Source: WHSW01 sp963777775
Lineage (GTDB): Bacteria; Actinomycetota; Thermoleophilia; Solirubrobacterales; 70-9
Assembly: GCA_963777775.1 (NCBI GenBank)
Contig: CAVZRL010000009.1
Coordinates: 248,001-312,000 of the forward strand
Reading direction: 5' to 3'
Length of the DNA stretch: 64,000 nt
Part shown: piece by piece, positions 24,589-33,369 of the stretch
Numbering within the stretch: position 1 is the stretch's first letter
How the letters are laid out: the number at the start of each line of letters is the position of its first letter
Made by a program: the position numbers and the translations under genes
Notes under the pieces: model-generated
The model's input: the letters and a program-made list of their open reading frames with translations, nothing else
The model's database searches: none
Told to the model about the DNA's origin: nothing

Positions 24589-26243
24589 GCGGCAACCTCG
24601 ATTCGGCCGGTCGCAAAGCTCGCGCAGTCGGACCGCTCGGGCGCCAGCGGGGACCGATGCGGATCGAGCGGCGAGCGCTCGTAGTCGAGTAAGCGGTTGA
24701 TCCGTGACGCCCAGCGTGACCACATGTCCTCGATCTCCTCCGGGCTGGGGAAGGCGCGCGGGTCGTGGCACTGGATCTGCGCGACCGGCGTATAGACACT
24801 GATCAATCCCTCCTCCTCGAGGCGGAAGGCGAGGTCGAGCGCGAACAGCGAGCCGGGCAGGCGCTCGGCGTCAAAGCCCCCGGCCCGTTGAAAGAGGTCG
24901 CGCCGGATCGCCAGCAGCTCGCCGCTCGCTCCACCGGGATTGAGCGGCCAGGCGGTGCTCAGCGGCCCGATATCGGTCTCCTCGGGCACCGGGCCGGCGA
25001 GCCCCTCGAGATCGACTCGCAACCCGCCGTGGCGCAGCCGGCCGTCGGGATCGACGACGGTCCCGCTGACCGCGCCGATTCCCGGCCGGATCGCCTGCGC
25101 GACCAGCTCGCCGACCCAACGCGGACCGGTGGTCGGCGGGAGCGAGGCTGCCTGCGAGCAGAAGATCAGCACCTCGCCGCTCGCCTGCTCGGCGGCGAGG
25201 TTCGCGGCCCGCGCCGGGCACGGGTCCTCGACCACGTTGAGGCCGGAGCTGCGGGCAGGCCGCTCCCCCGCGACGATCACCTCGTCGACTCGGACCAGCG
25301 AGCGACGCTCGAGCTGGCGCAAGAGCGAAAGCTGGGTGGCCCGCCGGTCGGAGCGCAGGATGAGGCTGACCGTGGCGTCGTCGGGCGGCTGCCGCACGAC
25401 CCGCGCGATCCCGTTCTCCCGATCCGCCCTCGCGATCGCGGGTTCGCGGCGGCGCCCGAGCGCCTCCTCGACGACCGCCACCGTCCGGTCCGAGGATGCG
25501 CCGAGCCCGTCGGCCCCGACCCGGTGATCGGCGTCTGCCAGCACCCGGCGGTGATAGAGGATCTGGGGCAGGTGAGCCACCCGGGCGGCTCGTTCCGTTA
25601 CCCGCAAGAGCAGATCGTGCTCGGCGACCTGGCCCAACTCCGGCCGAATGCCGCCAACCGCCTCGACCAGCTCGCGACGCAGAGCGCAGAGACGCCCCAG
25701 ATAGGCGGCGCAGAGCAGGCGATCCGGCGAGAACCCGGGCTTGAAGACCGGCCCCGAGCCGACCCCCTGCGCATCGATCCGGTCCTCGTTCGAGTACAGC
25801 AGGTCGGCGCCGGTCCGCCCGATCGCGTCGACGAGGCGCAGCAGGGCATCGGGTGAAAGCGCGTCACCCTCGTCGAGCACCACCACGTACTCGCCCTCGG
25901 CGAGGGCAAGGGCGCATGCGAGCGCGGCGGCCGGGCTCGAGGAAGCCGTGGTCTCGCAGCGCCGGACCGGGGCCCCGGCGGGCAACCGCGCCGCGATCGC
26001 GTCGTCGATCGCCGAGCGGGTCCCGAACTGGGCCGTGCAGAGCTCCCAGTTCGAGTACGACTGACGTGCCAGCGAGTCAACGCCCTCGGCGACCCAGAGC
26101 TCGTCCAGCGCACCGGCGACCAGCACGACGCTGATCAGCGGCGACTCGGTGGTCGCCGCGAGCTCGTCGCGGAGCGAATCCAGCTCCGATTCCCCGGCCG
26201 CCTGTTGCAGGCGCCAGAGCTCGTAGTCGAGGCCGCGGTTCAC
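24585..26243 (-). CDS. GT2-family glycosyltransferase
   Basis: 552 residues from GTG 26243, which overlaps the upstream stop (GTGA). Residues about 35-250 are a GT-A domain: ISVVLVAGALDELW, SYSNWELCTA, VVVLDEGDALSPDALLRL (the DxD-like DEGD), then a typical QVAEHDLLLRVTERA acceptor region. Residues 285-500 look like a second, more degenerate GT-A copy (VSLILRSDRRATQ, then AEQASGEVLIFCSQ and LLAIRRDLFQRAGGFD), so the protein may carry two transferase modules or one active and one scaffold. The position in the operon suggests it extends the exported glycan. Confidence 0.85.
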   Translation of the reverse strand: MNRGLDYELWRLQQAAGESELDSLRDELAATTESPLISVVLVAGALDELWVAEGVDSLARQSYSNWELCTAQFGTRSAIDDAIAARLPAGAPVRRCETTASSSPAAALACALALAEGEYVVVLDEGDALSPDALLRLVDAIGRTGADLLYSNEDRIDAQGVGSGPVFKPGFSPDRLLCAAYLGRLCALRRELVEAVGGIRPELGQVAEHDLLLRVTERAARVAHLPQILYHRRVLADADHRVGADGLGASSDRTVAVVEEALGRRREPAIARADRENGIARVVRQPPDDATVSLILRSDRRATQLSLLRQLERRSLVRVDEVIVAGERPARSSGLNVVEDPCPARAANLAAEQASGEVLIFCSQAASLPPTTGPRWVGELVAQAIRPGIGAVSGTVVDPDGRLRHGGLRVDLEGLAGPVPEETDIGPLSTAWPLNPGGASGELLAIRRDLFQRAGGFDAERLPGSLFALDLAFRLEEEGLISVYTPVAQIQCHDPRAFPSPEEIEDMWSRWASRINRLLDYERSPLDPHRSPLAPERSDCASFATGRIEVAA

Positions 26244-27388
26244 TGATCGGGCGACGGGGGGCGAGCTTGACTGAGCCGGGCAGCAACCGCCCGCCAGGGC
26301 GCGGTCAGGGCGCGCCACGCCGAGCCGGTCCGGCGGCGAACGCCAGCGCGGAAGCGGCAGATCGCGAGGCCGATCCGGTATCCACGGGCGGCCGCGACGA
26401 TCTCCACCAGTTCCTCGGCCGACTCGCGAGCCAGTCGATCCTCGGAGACGACACGGGTCAGCTCGGCGACCTTGCGCCTCAGCTCCTCCGCCTCCGCCTC
26501 CGCCCGGCGGCCTCGTGCCCGTTCGCCGTCGAGCCGGTCAGAGAGCCGTCGGATCTCGAGCGAGAGGGGCAGCACTGCGAGGCCCGCGGGATCACGGCCC
26601 GCGACGCTGGGCGACGAGCAGCACCATTTCAGCGCCGAGGTGTCGATCCCGGGAGCTTCAGGGTCGATGATCGAGATCAGCACCGATCGGGGCCGCGACG
26701 GCGACGGCGAGAGCAGATGCTCAGCGATCGCCACGGGACCCGAGCCGTTCGACCGACCGTCCGAGCGCTCGCTGACGCGTAGCTCGCGGAGCGCGAACAG
26801 GGCCGGCAGGTGCTCCTCGCCGACGACGAGGACCGAGTCCCCGAACTCGCGAAAGAGCTCGATCGCTTCCTCGAGCGGGTTGTGCTCATTGCTCGCCCGC
26901 GGCGACTCGACCATGACCATGCATGTCGCCGCGCGACGAAGCCGGGCAAGCAGGGCACGACGCTCGGCGGGATCCAACCGGTGCACGGTGTCGATGCTGA
27001 TCGCGCAGTCGAACGCGCTCTCGTCGAACCTGCGGCCGGCGCCGTTCTGACCCGCATCGCCGAGCCTGACGATTTCGTCCGGGCCCTCGGCCTCGGCGAG
27101 GCTGGTCTCGCCACCGCCGATCTCGAGGATCCGCAGGCGGCCGCCCGGGGGCCGGACCAGGTCGATGATCGCCGCCACGGTAGATAGTTGCGCGGCCGCT
27201 TCGGTACGGGGCGCCCTCTGCTGCTGCCCTGCAGCGGGTACCCGGATCACATCCGTATTGGGACCTGTCTCCACAATCCCCCCTCTTGCCTCCATGCCAT
27301 CCGGTCGCAATGCCTCGACCGGAACATCCGGTCGCAATGCCACGACCGGACCAGCCGACGGTAACCCACGTTGGGGGGTTTCCGCCAC
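26240..27388 (-). CDS. Methyltransferase-like protein with C-terminal coiled coil
   Basis: 382 residues from GTG 27388; ATG 27295 is an alternative start that would remove the first 31 residues. The N-terminus has a duplicated VALRPD/EALRPD phrase caused by a 25-bp direct repeat in the DNA (around 27298-27347). Residues about 70-230 look like a reduced Rossmann methyltransferase: RILEIGGGETSLAEA for the SAM glycine loop, then DCAISIDTVHRLDPAERRAL. Residues about 275-335 are a heptad-rich coiled coil, followed by a basic tail. A similar methyltransferase-plus-coiled-coil layout is seen in glycan chain-length or capping proteins, which I suggest only as a possibility. Confidence 0.7.
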   Translation of the reverse strand: MAETPQRGLPSAGPVVALRPDVPVEALRPDGMEARGGIVETGPNTDVIRVPAAGQQQRAPRTEAAAQLSTVAAIIDLVRPPGGRLRILEIGGGETSLAEAEGPDEIVRLGDAGQNGAGRRFDESAFDCAISIDTVHRLDPAERRALLARLRRAATCMVMVESPRASNEHNPLEEAIELFREFGDSVLVVGEEHLPALFALRELRVSERSDGRSNGSGPVAIAEHLLSPSPSRPRSVLISIIDPEAPGIDTSALKWCCSSPSVAGRDPAGLAVLPLSLEIRRLSDRLDGERARGRRAEAEAEELRRKVAELTRVVSEDRLARESAEELVEIVAAARGYRIGLAICRFRAGVRRRTGSAWRALTAPWRAVAARLSQARPPSPDQ

Positions 27389-27466
27389 TTTCCTTACAGA
27401 CTTGTCACCCGTTTGTCATTTGCCGGTAATCCCGCTCAGAGCGAGATCCGGTGACGTCGGCCCGGC

Positions 27467-28687
27467 TCAGGCGCTCGAGTACCCCAGCTCGGTGAGCAGC
27501 TCGCCGGCCTCCTCCTCGAAGAGCCTGCGGTCGCGCTCGGTGAACACCGCCATCCAGTCCCCGACGATGCCCTTGCGGGTGAAGGCGGTCGAGTCCTCGG
27601 TGCCGACCGGCCGCCCGCCCGAGAAGCGCTCGAACCTCGCGCGCTCGACGCAGCGAGCGGCAAGGTTGGGTCTCGCGTCGGCGCCGACCGCAGCCAGCAG
27701 ACGCTGGGTCTCGGCAATCGGCTCGCCGACCAGCCGCTCGTAGCGCATCTCCGTGTAGCGGTCGCCGAGCAGCTCGCGGCCATTTGCGATCGCCCGCGAG
27801 ACGTTGGACTGCCAGGAGCTGGCGAGGGCCAGGATTCGCCGCTCCGTGAAGATGCTCTTGCCCGATTCGAGGAACCCCTTCGGGTCGGTGCGGTAGCGCT
27901 CGCGAATCCTGGACTCGTCCGACGCCAGGTCAAGCCCGCCGCCGAGGTCGATCGGATGGTTCCAGAGGTGATGCATCGCTGAAACGGCAACGTCCCGCCC
28001 GTCGCGGATCACGTGGATGACCTGCGAATCGTCGAAATGCGAAGCCAGCTCGACGATCACGTCGGCGCTCAGGAACGGCGTCTTGTCACCGACCAGCCGC
28101 TTGCCGGACCCCTCGAGCGCCCGGTGCATGATGTGCCTCGTACAGACCGCGACCAGCTCTTCGAGGGCCTCTTCCGTGTCGCCGTCCCGGGTCCATACCG
28201 AGCGCTCGATCCAGGCCCGCAGGTAGTCGGCGTCGAGCAGGGCGCGCTGGAGCGAGCTCGGCTGCAGGGTCGCGCTGTCGATCCGCTTCAGGTCCGGGCG
28301 CTTGTAGCTGCGGCCCACGAACCGGCCTTCGCCGCGCGCCATCACCTCGGGATGGGCCTCGAGCAGGCGCATCACCCAGGAAGTTCCCGACTTCGCCTGG
28401 CCGACGATGAAGAATGGCGGCGGCGAGCCGGGGGACGGGGCCACGGCGGAAGCCGACGCCGCGGCCTTTGCGGGCGAGCTCTCCGCCCGGGCCAGCCGTC
28501 GCTCGAGAGCGGCGGCACGCTCGCGCAGCTTCGTGATCCGCAGATCGCGCTCGCGCACCACGCTTCGCAGCTCCTCGACCTCGCGAGCGCCGGCCTTGGC
28601 CGGCGGCGGGCTCTTTGTCTTGGCCGCAGACGCGGCGCCGGCGCGCGGCTTCGGCGGCCCGTTCTTGGTCTTCGTCGGCTTGCTCAC
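27467..28687 (-). CDS. PAPS-dependent sulfotransferase with N-terminal coiled coil
   Basis: 406 residues. A Lys/Pro/Ala-rich start is followed by a coiled coil at about 37-70. The sulfotransferase domain has the PAPS loop GQAKSGTSWVMRLLEAHP (97-114), VGDKTPFLSADV (substrate/PAPS region) and the 3'-phosphate motif HVIRDGRDVAVSAMHH. The C-terminal part (RFSGGRPVGTEDS, then GIVGDWMAVFTERDRRLFEE) is strikingly like that of the fusion protein at 22015-24588, so one probably arose from the other by duplication. The gene is preceded by the large fusion gene (11-bp gap). The acceptor is unknown. Confidence 0.88.
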   Translation of the reverse strand: MSKPTKTKNGPPKPRAGAASAAKTKSPPPAKAGAREVEELRSVVRERDLRITKLRERAAALERRLARAESSPAKAAASASAVAPSPGSPPPFFIVGQAKSGTSWVMRLLEAHPEVMARGEGRFVGRSYKRPDLKRIDSATLQPSSLQRALLDADYLRAWIERSVWTRDGDTEEALEELVAVCTRHIMHRALEGSGKRLVGDKTPFLSADVIVELASHFDDSQVIHVIRDGRDVAVSAMHHLWNHPIDLGGGLDLASDESRIRERYRTDPKGFLESGKSIFTERRILALASSWQSNVSRAIANGRELLGDRYTEMRYERLVGEPIAETQRLLAAVGADARPNLAARCVERARFERFSGGRPVGTEDSTAFTRKGIVGDWMAVFTERDRRLFEEEAGELLTELGYSSA

Positions 28688-28698
28688 CGGACCTGAGG

Positions 28699-31600
28699 CT
28701 ACCCCTGCGACGGCACCGGGTCGCGCTCGTGGACGATCGCCTGCAGCACCTCGCCAAGCCGCTCGACGAACCGATCGGGGTCATGGTGCTCGCGCACGCG
28801 CCGCGCGCCGCGGGATCCCAGCGAGCGCAGATGATCGGGGTCCATGTTGAGGACGGCGTCGAGGGTCGCTGCGAGGTCGGCGACATCGTTGGGCTCGAAG
28901 AGGACACCGTCGAGTCCGTCGGAGATCAGCTCGGGTACGCCGAACACGCGGGTCGCGACCGCGGGAGTCTCGAACGCCATCGCCTCGGCGAGCGCGATCG
29001 GCGCCGACTCGACGTCGGAGGCGAGGACGAAGACGTCGGCGGCCGCATGCCAACTCAGGGGATCCATGGTCGGGCCCTCGAACGCGCAGGACTCGGAGAT
29101 CCCGGCGGCCTCGATATAGCGGCCGATCGCCTCACAATACGGCGTCTCGCGCGCTCCGACCATGTAGAGGCTCGCGTCGGGATGACTCGAGCTGATCATC
29201 GCCCAAGCCCGGGCGAGGACCGCGTTCCCCTTCCGCGGCTCGGCGATCCCGAGGGCGAGCAGGACGCGTCGATCCGCGTCGAGGCCGAGCGAGCGCCGGG
29301 CGGCGGCCGGCTCGACCCGGGAGCGGTACTCGTCGATCTGATCGAACTCCACCCCGCAGGGCGCGGTCAGCGAGAACTCGCTGCGAACGTACGGCTCGAA
29401 GAGACGCCGGGTCGCGTTGGCAGGGAAGATCGTCGCCCGGGCTGCGAGCAGCGCCTCGAGGCAGCGCTCGCGCGCGTGGGCTTGCTCGCCACCCGGGTGG
29501 CCCATCTGCCACCAGACCGGGAACTCATAACTCTCGTGGATGATCCAGGCGACGGGCAATCCAAGCCGGGTTGCCGCGTCGGCACCGGCGAACGAATCGA
29601 TCGTGTTGGCGAGCACCGCGTCCGGCGCCTCGCGCTCGAGCACCTCGGTGAGCTCGGCCACGCACTCCTCGTACGCCTCGGGCGTCCGGCCGCGAACCTG
29701 GCCGGCGATGTGCACCGGGACCCCGATCTGCTCGAACCGCTGTGCCCACGGCCCCGACTGACCGGCGACGACGGCGGCCGAGAAGCGTTCCGACCCGGTC
29801 AGACGGTCGAGCTGCTCGAACAGGGTGCGCTGAGCGCCGCCGGGCGCCAGGCTGTGTCCGAACGCGACCACGCGCAGGTCGTCCCGCTGCACCGAGCGTG
29901 CGGCCCGGCCGCCCTCGCCGCCGTTCTCACCGGCGCTCGGTCGAGGCACCTGCCCGGCGCGCGCGGCACGGCTCACACTCGCCTCCGAGACGGGCGTCGC
30001 CGGGTCGGTCAGCTCGATCTTCTGTGCAGCCGGGAGCTCGAAGCGGGTTCCGCTGGCGCCGATCACGAGCGCGTCGATCTGCGCCCGGCGGATTCCCGCC
30101 GGCAGTGCCGACGGCGGCACGCGAAGATCGAACCCCGAGATCACCGCCTCGGGGTTGGCGGAGCGACCGACGCGAGGCCGCTGCAGGCCGAGCCTGGCGC
30201 GCCCCACGGTCGTGCCGTTGATCCGGATCTCGACCCGGGCGACGGGCTCGCGGCGGAGCAGCGCCCAGCCGCGGACGCGCAGTGCGTCGCGCGGCACGCT
30301 GCCCTTCGCCGGCTCGATGATCGCCCCCTGGCTGTCATCACCGCGCGGCGAACGCCAGATGCCGAACCGATGGGCCCACGGCACCACGACCCGCTTCGGC
30401 GCCAGGTCACCGGTCACCGGGGCAGCGGCTTCGATGAACCCGATCCGGGTTGGATCCGGATAGCCGAGGTCCCGAGCCTCCTTCGGCCGGGTGGTCAGAA
30501 GTTGATCGCCGGTGATCGGGTGCACGCTCGAGAACAGGGGTCGTCGGCCGCCCTCGGGCGCGTAGTGCAGGAAGCCGAGCGTCGCCGCGGGGGCTGAGAC
30601 TCTCCGCCACGGCCGTGTGATCAGCCTCCGCGCGCGGCCGAGCGAGCTGCGCAGTCGGACGCCGTACGTCGCGTCGGCGTCCCAGCCGAGTGGCGCGGTG
30701 GCCCAGGCCAGACGCCCGGAGGCGGGGGGGCGGACAGGGTCGTACTCGTCGGTACTCAGATGGCCGTCCTCGCCGACGGTGAGAGCGGTCAGGCCGGAGC
30801 CCGGACTCGGCGCCAGCGCTCCAAGCTCGCTCATCGACTCCCGATCTCGCTCGGAGAGATCGGGCGCCTGATCGACCGCATAGACGTGTCGCCAACGCCG
30901 GTAGTCGATCGTCCGCAACAGCCCGCGCGACGGTTCGGCCGCCGGCGTCCCGGGCTTCGCCGCGGCGCGCACCTGTGCGGCCTCGTCGCCGAGGTAGTCC
31001 AGCTCCTCGAGCACGTCGGCGAAGATGCGGCTGGCGCGCAGCTGCAGCGTCGGCTCCATGTCGCGCCGCCACCGGCCGATCGACTCCTTGACGCTGCCCG
31101 AGGCGGTGCGGTGCCCGCTCAGGCCCTCGGCCGACTCCCAGGCCGAGGACAGGGTCTCCGAGACGGTGGCCTCGCCGGCGTCGATACCGAAATGGGTCAG
31201 GATCCGAGCCAGGGTCGGCTCCGGATCGAGGATCAGGTCCTCATACCGGACGACCAGCGATTCACCAGTGCGCTCCTTCGCCTCCTCAAGCAGCCCTCGA
31301 AAGGAGCCCGCCAGCGTCTCCAGGTATTCGTCGCCGGCGTCGGGACGGTCGCTGACCAGCGCCGCGTTCGGGTTCTTCTCGCTGTAGGAGAGAATCGAGC
31401 AGAGGGTGTCGCGCGGGTCGCGAAACAGGCTCACCTCCTTCGTGCCCGACAGCAGGTCGCTGAGGACCTCCGAGCGAACCCGGCCCATCGGCGCTTTCTC
31501 GACGAACATCTCGACTCGGTCCTTGCCCTGCTCCGCGGCGACCCCGCGGTAGAAGGCCTCGATCTGGTCGTGGGCATGCCCGGCGAGGGCCAGGGTTCGA

Positions 31601-32277
31601 TCTCGGCCGAGGAAACGCCGAGTCCACTCATCGCGGATCGGTTGACGGCCCGCCTCGGGCCATTCGCCGAGCCACCAGTGATCCCGGTCGACGTTGGTAC
31701 GGAGGACCCGCTTGTAGCTCCCGGGCTCGCTGAGCGCGCCGAGCACCTCGAGCCAGTAGCTGGCGGCGCGTGGCTCGACCCCATGCGGGGGATAGGCGAC
31801 GATCGCCGGGTGGTGGCCGAGCAGGTGGACGACCCAAGTCGTCCCCGTCCGGCCGCTCGGCGTGGTCACGAACCCGCCCCGCAGATACTCCGAGCCCTCG
31901 GCGACGGCGAGCGACTCGCGCCGGCCGCTGATCTCGGCAAGCGGCGCGGCGGCGCCGTTCTCGAACCGGGCTTGGACGAGGAGCGCGAACCGGGGCGGAA
32001 GCCGGATCGCCCCGAGAACGCCGAAGAAGCGACTAGGGACGGACCCGTCCTCGGTCCCGCCGCCGTCACCCCGCTCGGGGTCGAGCGGCACCTCGCGAAT
32101 CAGCTCGCCCCCGCAGACGAGCTCGATCGCCCTCACCGGCGAGGCCTTGCCGACGGCCCAGCCCTTGACCTCGAGGCCGAGCTCAACCGAGGAGTCGCCC
32201 GGCTTCGGGCTGCTGAGACCGCAATTGGAGAGGCTCGGGTCTCGATCCCCAAGCAAGGCCACGTCTTCGATCTTCAC
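28699..32277 (-). CDS. Large multidomain sulfotransferase-beta domain-GT4 glycosyltransferase fusion
   Basis: About 1192 residues from GTG 32277. The frame stays open to 32382, but that extra part translates a TACTAT-containing promoter-like stretch and would leave 3 bp to the divergent gene. Order of domains: a small beta domain (about 25-120, LGLEVKGWAVGKASPVRAIE); a sulfotransferase (about 130-460) with PAPS loop SGRTGTTWVVHLLGHHP and SLFRDPRD; a poorly known segment; a second beta domain like the first (about 640-760, VRGWALLRREPVARVEIRI); and a GT-B glycosyltransferase (about 820-1185) with HSLAPGGAQRTLFEQL, ALGIAEPRKGNAVLARAW and VESAPIALAEAMAFETPAVA. This is the first gene of the export operon. 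Confidence 0.85.
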   Translation of the reverse strand: MKIEDVALLGDRDPSLSNCGLSSPKPGDSSVELGLEVKGWAVGKASPVRAIELVCGGELIREVPLDPERGDGGGTEDGSVPSRFFGVLGAIRLPPRFALLVQARFENGAAAPLAEISGRRESLAVAEGSEYLRGGFVTTPSGRTGTTWVVHLLGHHPAIVAYPPHGVEPRAASYWLEVLGALSEPGSYKRVLRTNVDRDHWWLGEWPEAGRQPIRDEWTRRFLGRDRTLALAGHAHDQIEAFYRGVAAEQGKDRVEMFVEKAPMGRVRSEVLSDLLSGTKEVSLFRDPRDTLCSILSYSEKNPNAALVSDRPDAGDEYLETLAGSFRGLLEEAKERTGESLVVRYEDLILDPEPTLARILTHFGIDAGEATVSETLSSAWESAEGLSGHRTASGSVKESIGRWRRDMEPTLQLRASRIFADVLEELDYLGDEAAQVRAAAKPGTPAAEPSRGLLRTIDYRRWRHVYAVDQAPDLSERDRESMSELGALAPSPGSGLTALTVGEDGHLSTDEYDPVRPPASGRLAWATAPLGWDADATYGVRLRSSLGRARRLITRPWRRVSAPAATLGFLHYAPEGGRRPLFSSVHPITGDQLLTTRPKEARDLGYPDPTRIGFIEAAAPVTGDLAPKRVVVPWAHRFGIWRSPRGDDSQGAIIEPAKGSVPRDALRVRGWALLRREPVARVEIRINGTTVGRARLGLQRPRVGRSANPEAVISGFDLRVPPSALPAGIRRAQIDALVIGASGTRFELPAAQKIELTDPATPVSEASVSRAARAGQVPRPSAGENGGEGGRAARSVQRDDLRVVAFGHSLAPGGAQRTLFEQLDRLTGSERFSAAVVAGQSGPWAQRFEQIGVPVHIAGQVRGRTPEAYEECVAELTEVLEREAPDAVLANTIDSFAGADAATRLGLPVAWIIHESYEFPVWWQMGHPGGEQAHARERCLEALLAARATIFPANATRRLFEPYVRSEFSLTAPCGVEFDQIDEYRSRVEPAAARRSLGLDADRRVLLALGIAEPRKGNAVLARAWAMISSSHPDASLYMVGARETPYCEAIGRYIEAAGISESCAFEGPTMDPLSWHAAADVFVLASDVESAPIALAEAMAFETPAVATRVFGVPELISDGLDGVLFEPNDVADLAATLDAVLNMDPDHLRSLGSRGARRVREHHDPDRFVERLGEVLQAIVHERDPVPSQG

Positions 32278-32385
32278 GGCGGTCGGCAATTCGTTGCCCT
32301 TTACGGTTTCGCTGGGGATCGATCGTCCTGATCGGCGATAGTAGAGCGTAGGCGAAGCGAGCCGGAGCAGTACGGCCGCCACCAG

Positions 32386-33267
32386 ATGATGCAGCGATTT
32401 TTGTCGAAACCGCCGGCGCAGGGGACGTCAATCGGCCGATTCTGGGCCCTTCGGCTGGGCTGGGTCGGCGCCGCGGCGGCCCTCGCGCTGGCAGCCGGGG
32501 CGTGCCCCGGGAGCGGTGATCCGGAGGTCAGCGACCCCGCCGAAACTCCACTGCCCGAGTCGCTGAAACCGGCGGCGCCACCGGCGATGGACGAGACGGT
32601 CGAGGAGGCGGCAGCGCGAATCGAGGAGCTGGCGAGCTCGGGCGACTGCGAGCAGATCTACGAGCTGAACCCGCCGTCGCGACCCAAGCTCGCGACCGAG
32701 GCACGGTGCGAGTCGCTGCAGAACCTCGCGGGACTGCCGGTCGAGGCCACTGCCTCCTACGGCGAGATCGCCGGGGTGATCGACTATCGGCGCGGCGAGC
32801 GCATCGTCAGCGCGCTGCTCGTCGGCGATGCCGACGGTCGCTTCCACATCGCTTTCGTCGATCCCTTCCTCGGCGTGAAGAGCGTCGGCACCAAGCCCGC
32901 CCCGCAGCTCTACGTCGCCGCCGAGCGCGGCGTGCGGGCCCTGCGCGACCGCGACTGCGAAGCCTTCCTCGAGGTCGCCTATCGACGGTTCGGACTCGGG
33001 GGCGGCACCGACACGCAGGTCTGCGAACGCGTCGACGTCAACCCGCTCGCCGACCTGGCCCGCGGCGGGGACGTGCGCCTCAAGCGGCTCGGCGGCAACG
33101 CCAGCTACGCGTTCGAGGGGCTTCAAACCGCTGACGCGTACCTGGTCGTGATCGCGGCGCGAGAGACGGAGGCGGGGCTCCCGGACGGCCTGCCGCCGGA
33201 CGTCGCCCGGTTGCCCCGAGGCGCTCCGGAGTACGGCTTCCTGGACGCGATCCAGGTCAATCGCTGA
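32386..33267 (+). CDS. Putative lipoprotein of unknown function
   Basis: 293 residues. The signal segment ALRLGWVGAAAALALAAGAC ends in a lipobox-like AAGAC. An acidic, Pro-rich linker follows. The body contains four regularly spaced Cys (SGDCEQIY, EARCESL, DRDCEAF, TQVCERV) arranged as two similar halves of about 100 residues: each begins with a DC(E)xxY/F element and ends with a Cys, suggesting a duplicated disulfide-bonded domain, possibly NTF2-like. Start ATG 32386 or 32389. It is divergent from the glycan operon, and no close family was recognised. Confidence 0.65.
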   Translation: MMQRFLSKPPAQGTSIGRFWALRLGWVGAAAALALAAGACPGSGDPEVSDPAETPLPESLKPAAPPAMDETVEEAAARIEELASSGDCEQIYELNPPSRPKLATEARCESLQNLAGLPVEATASYGEIAGVIDYRRGERIVSALLVGDADGRFHIAFVDPFLGVKSVGTKPAPQLYVAAERGVRALRDRDCEAFLEVAYRRFGLGGGTDTQVCERVDVNPLADLARGGDVRLKRLGGNASYAFEGLQTADAYLVVIAARETEAGLPDGLPPDVARLPRGAPEYGFLDAIQVNR

Positions 33268-33281
33268 GCGGCGGTCATCTG

Positions 33282-33291
33282 ACAGATCTGT
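33282..33291. promoter_or_regulatory. Perfect 10-bp palindrome upstream of the response regulator
   Basis: ACAGATCTGT lies in the 102-bp gap between the lipoprotein stop and the response regulator start, in an AT-richer patch (TCTGACAGATCTGTAATCC). It could be an operator; one isolated 10-bp palindrome is weak evidence. Confidence 0.25.
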
Positions 33292-33369
33292 AATCCAATC
33301 GTCACCGCTTGTTCATCCCCTCGGCGTCGAAGTCCGTGCCTGGCTTCGCGTACTTTGCGGGAATTACTC

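Noticed and set aside
22015..24771. A longer 918-residue version of the GT4-sulfotransferase from 24771
   Set aside because: The first 61 residues are translated from inside the upstream GT2 gene and lack homology; GTG 24588 overlaps the upstream stop as GTGA, as at several other junctions.
28615..32331. Two long plus-strand frames (660 and 523 codons) opposite the large fusion gene
   Set aside because: Both read as Arg/Gly/Ala/Val-rich antisense translation; the minus-strand frame has PAPS and GT4 motifs.
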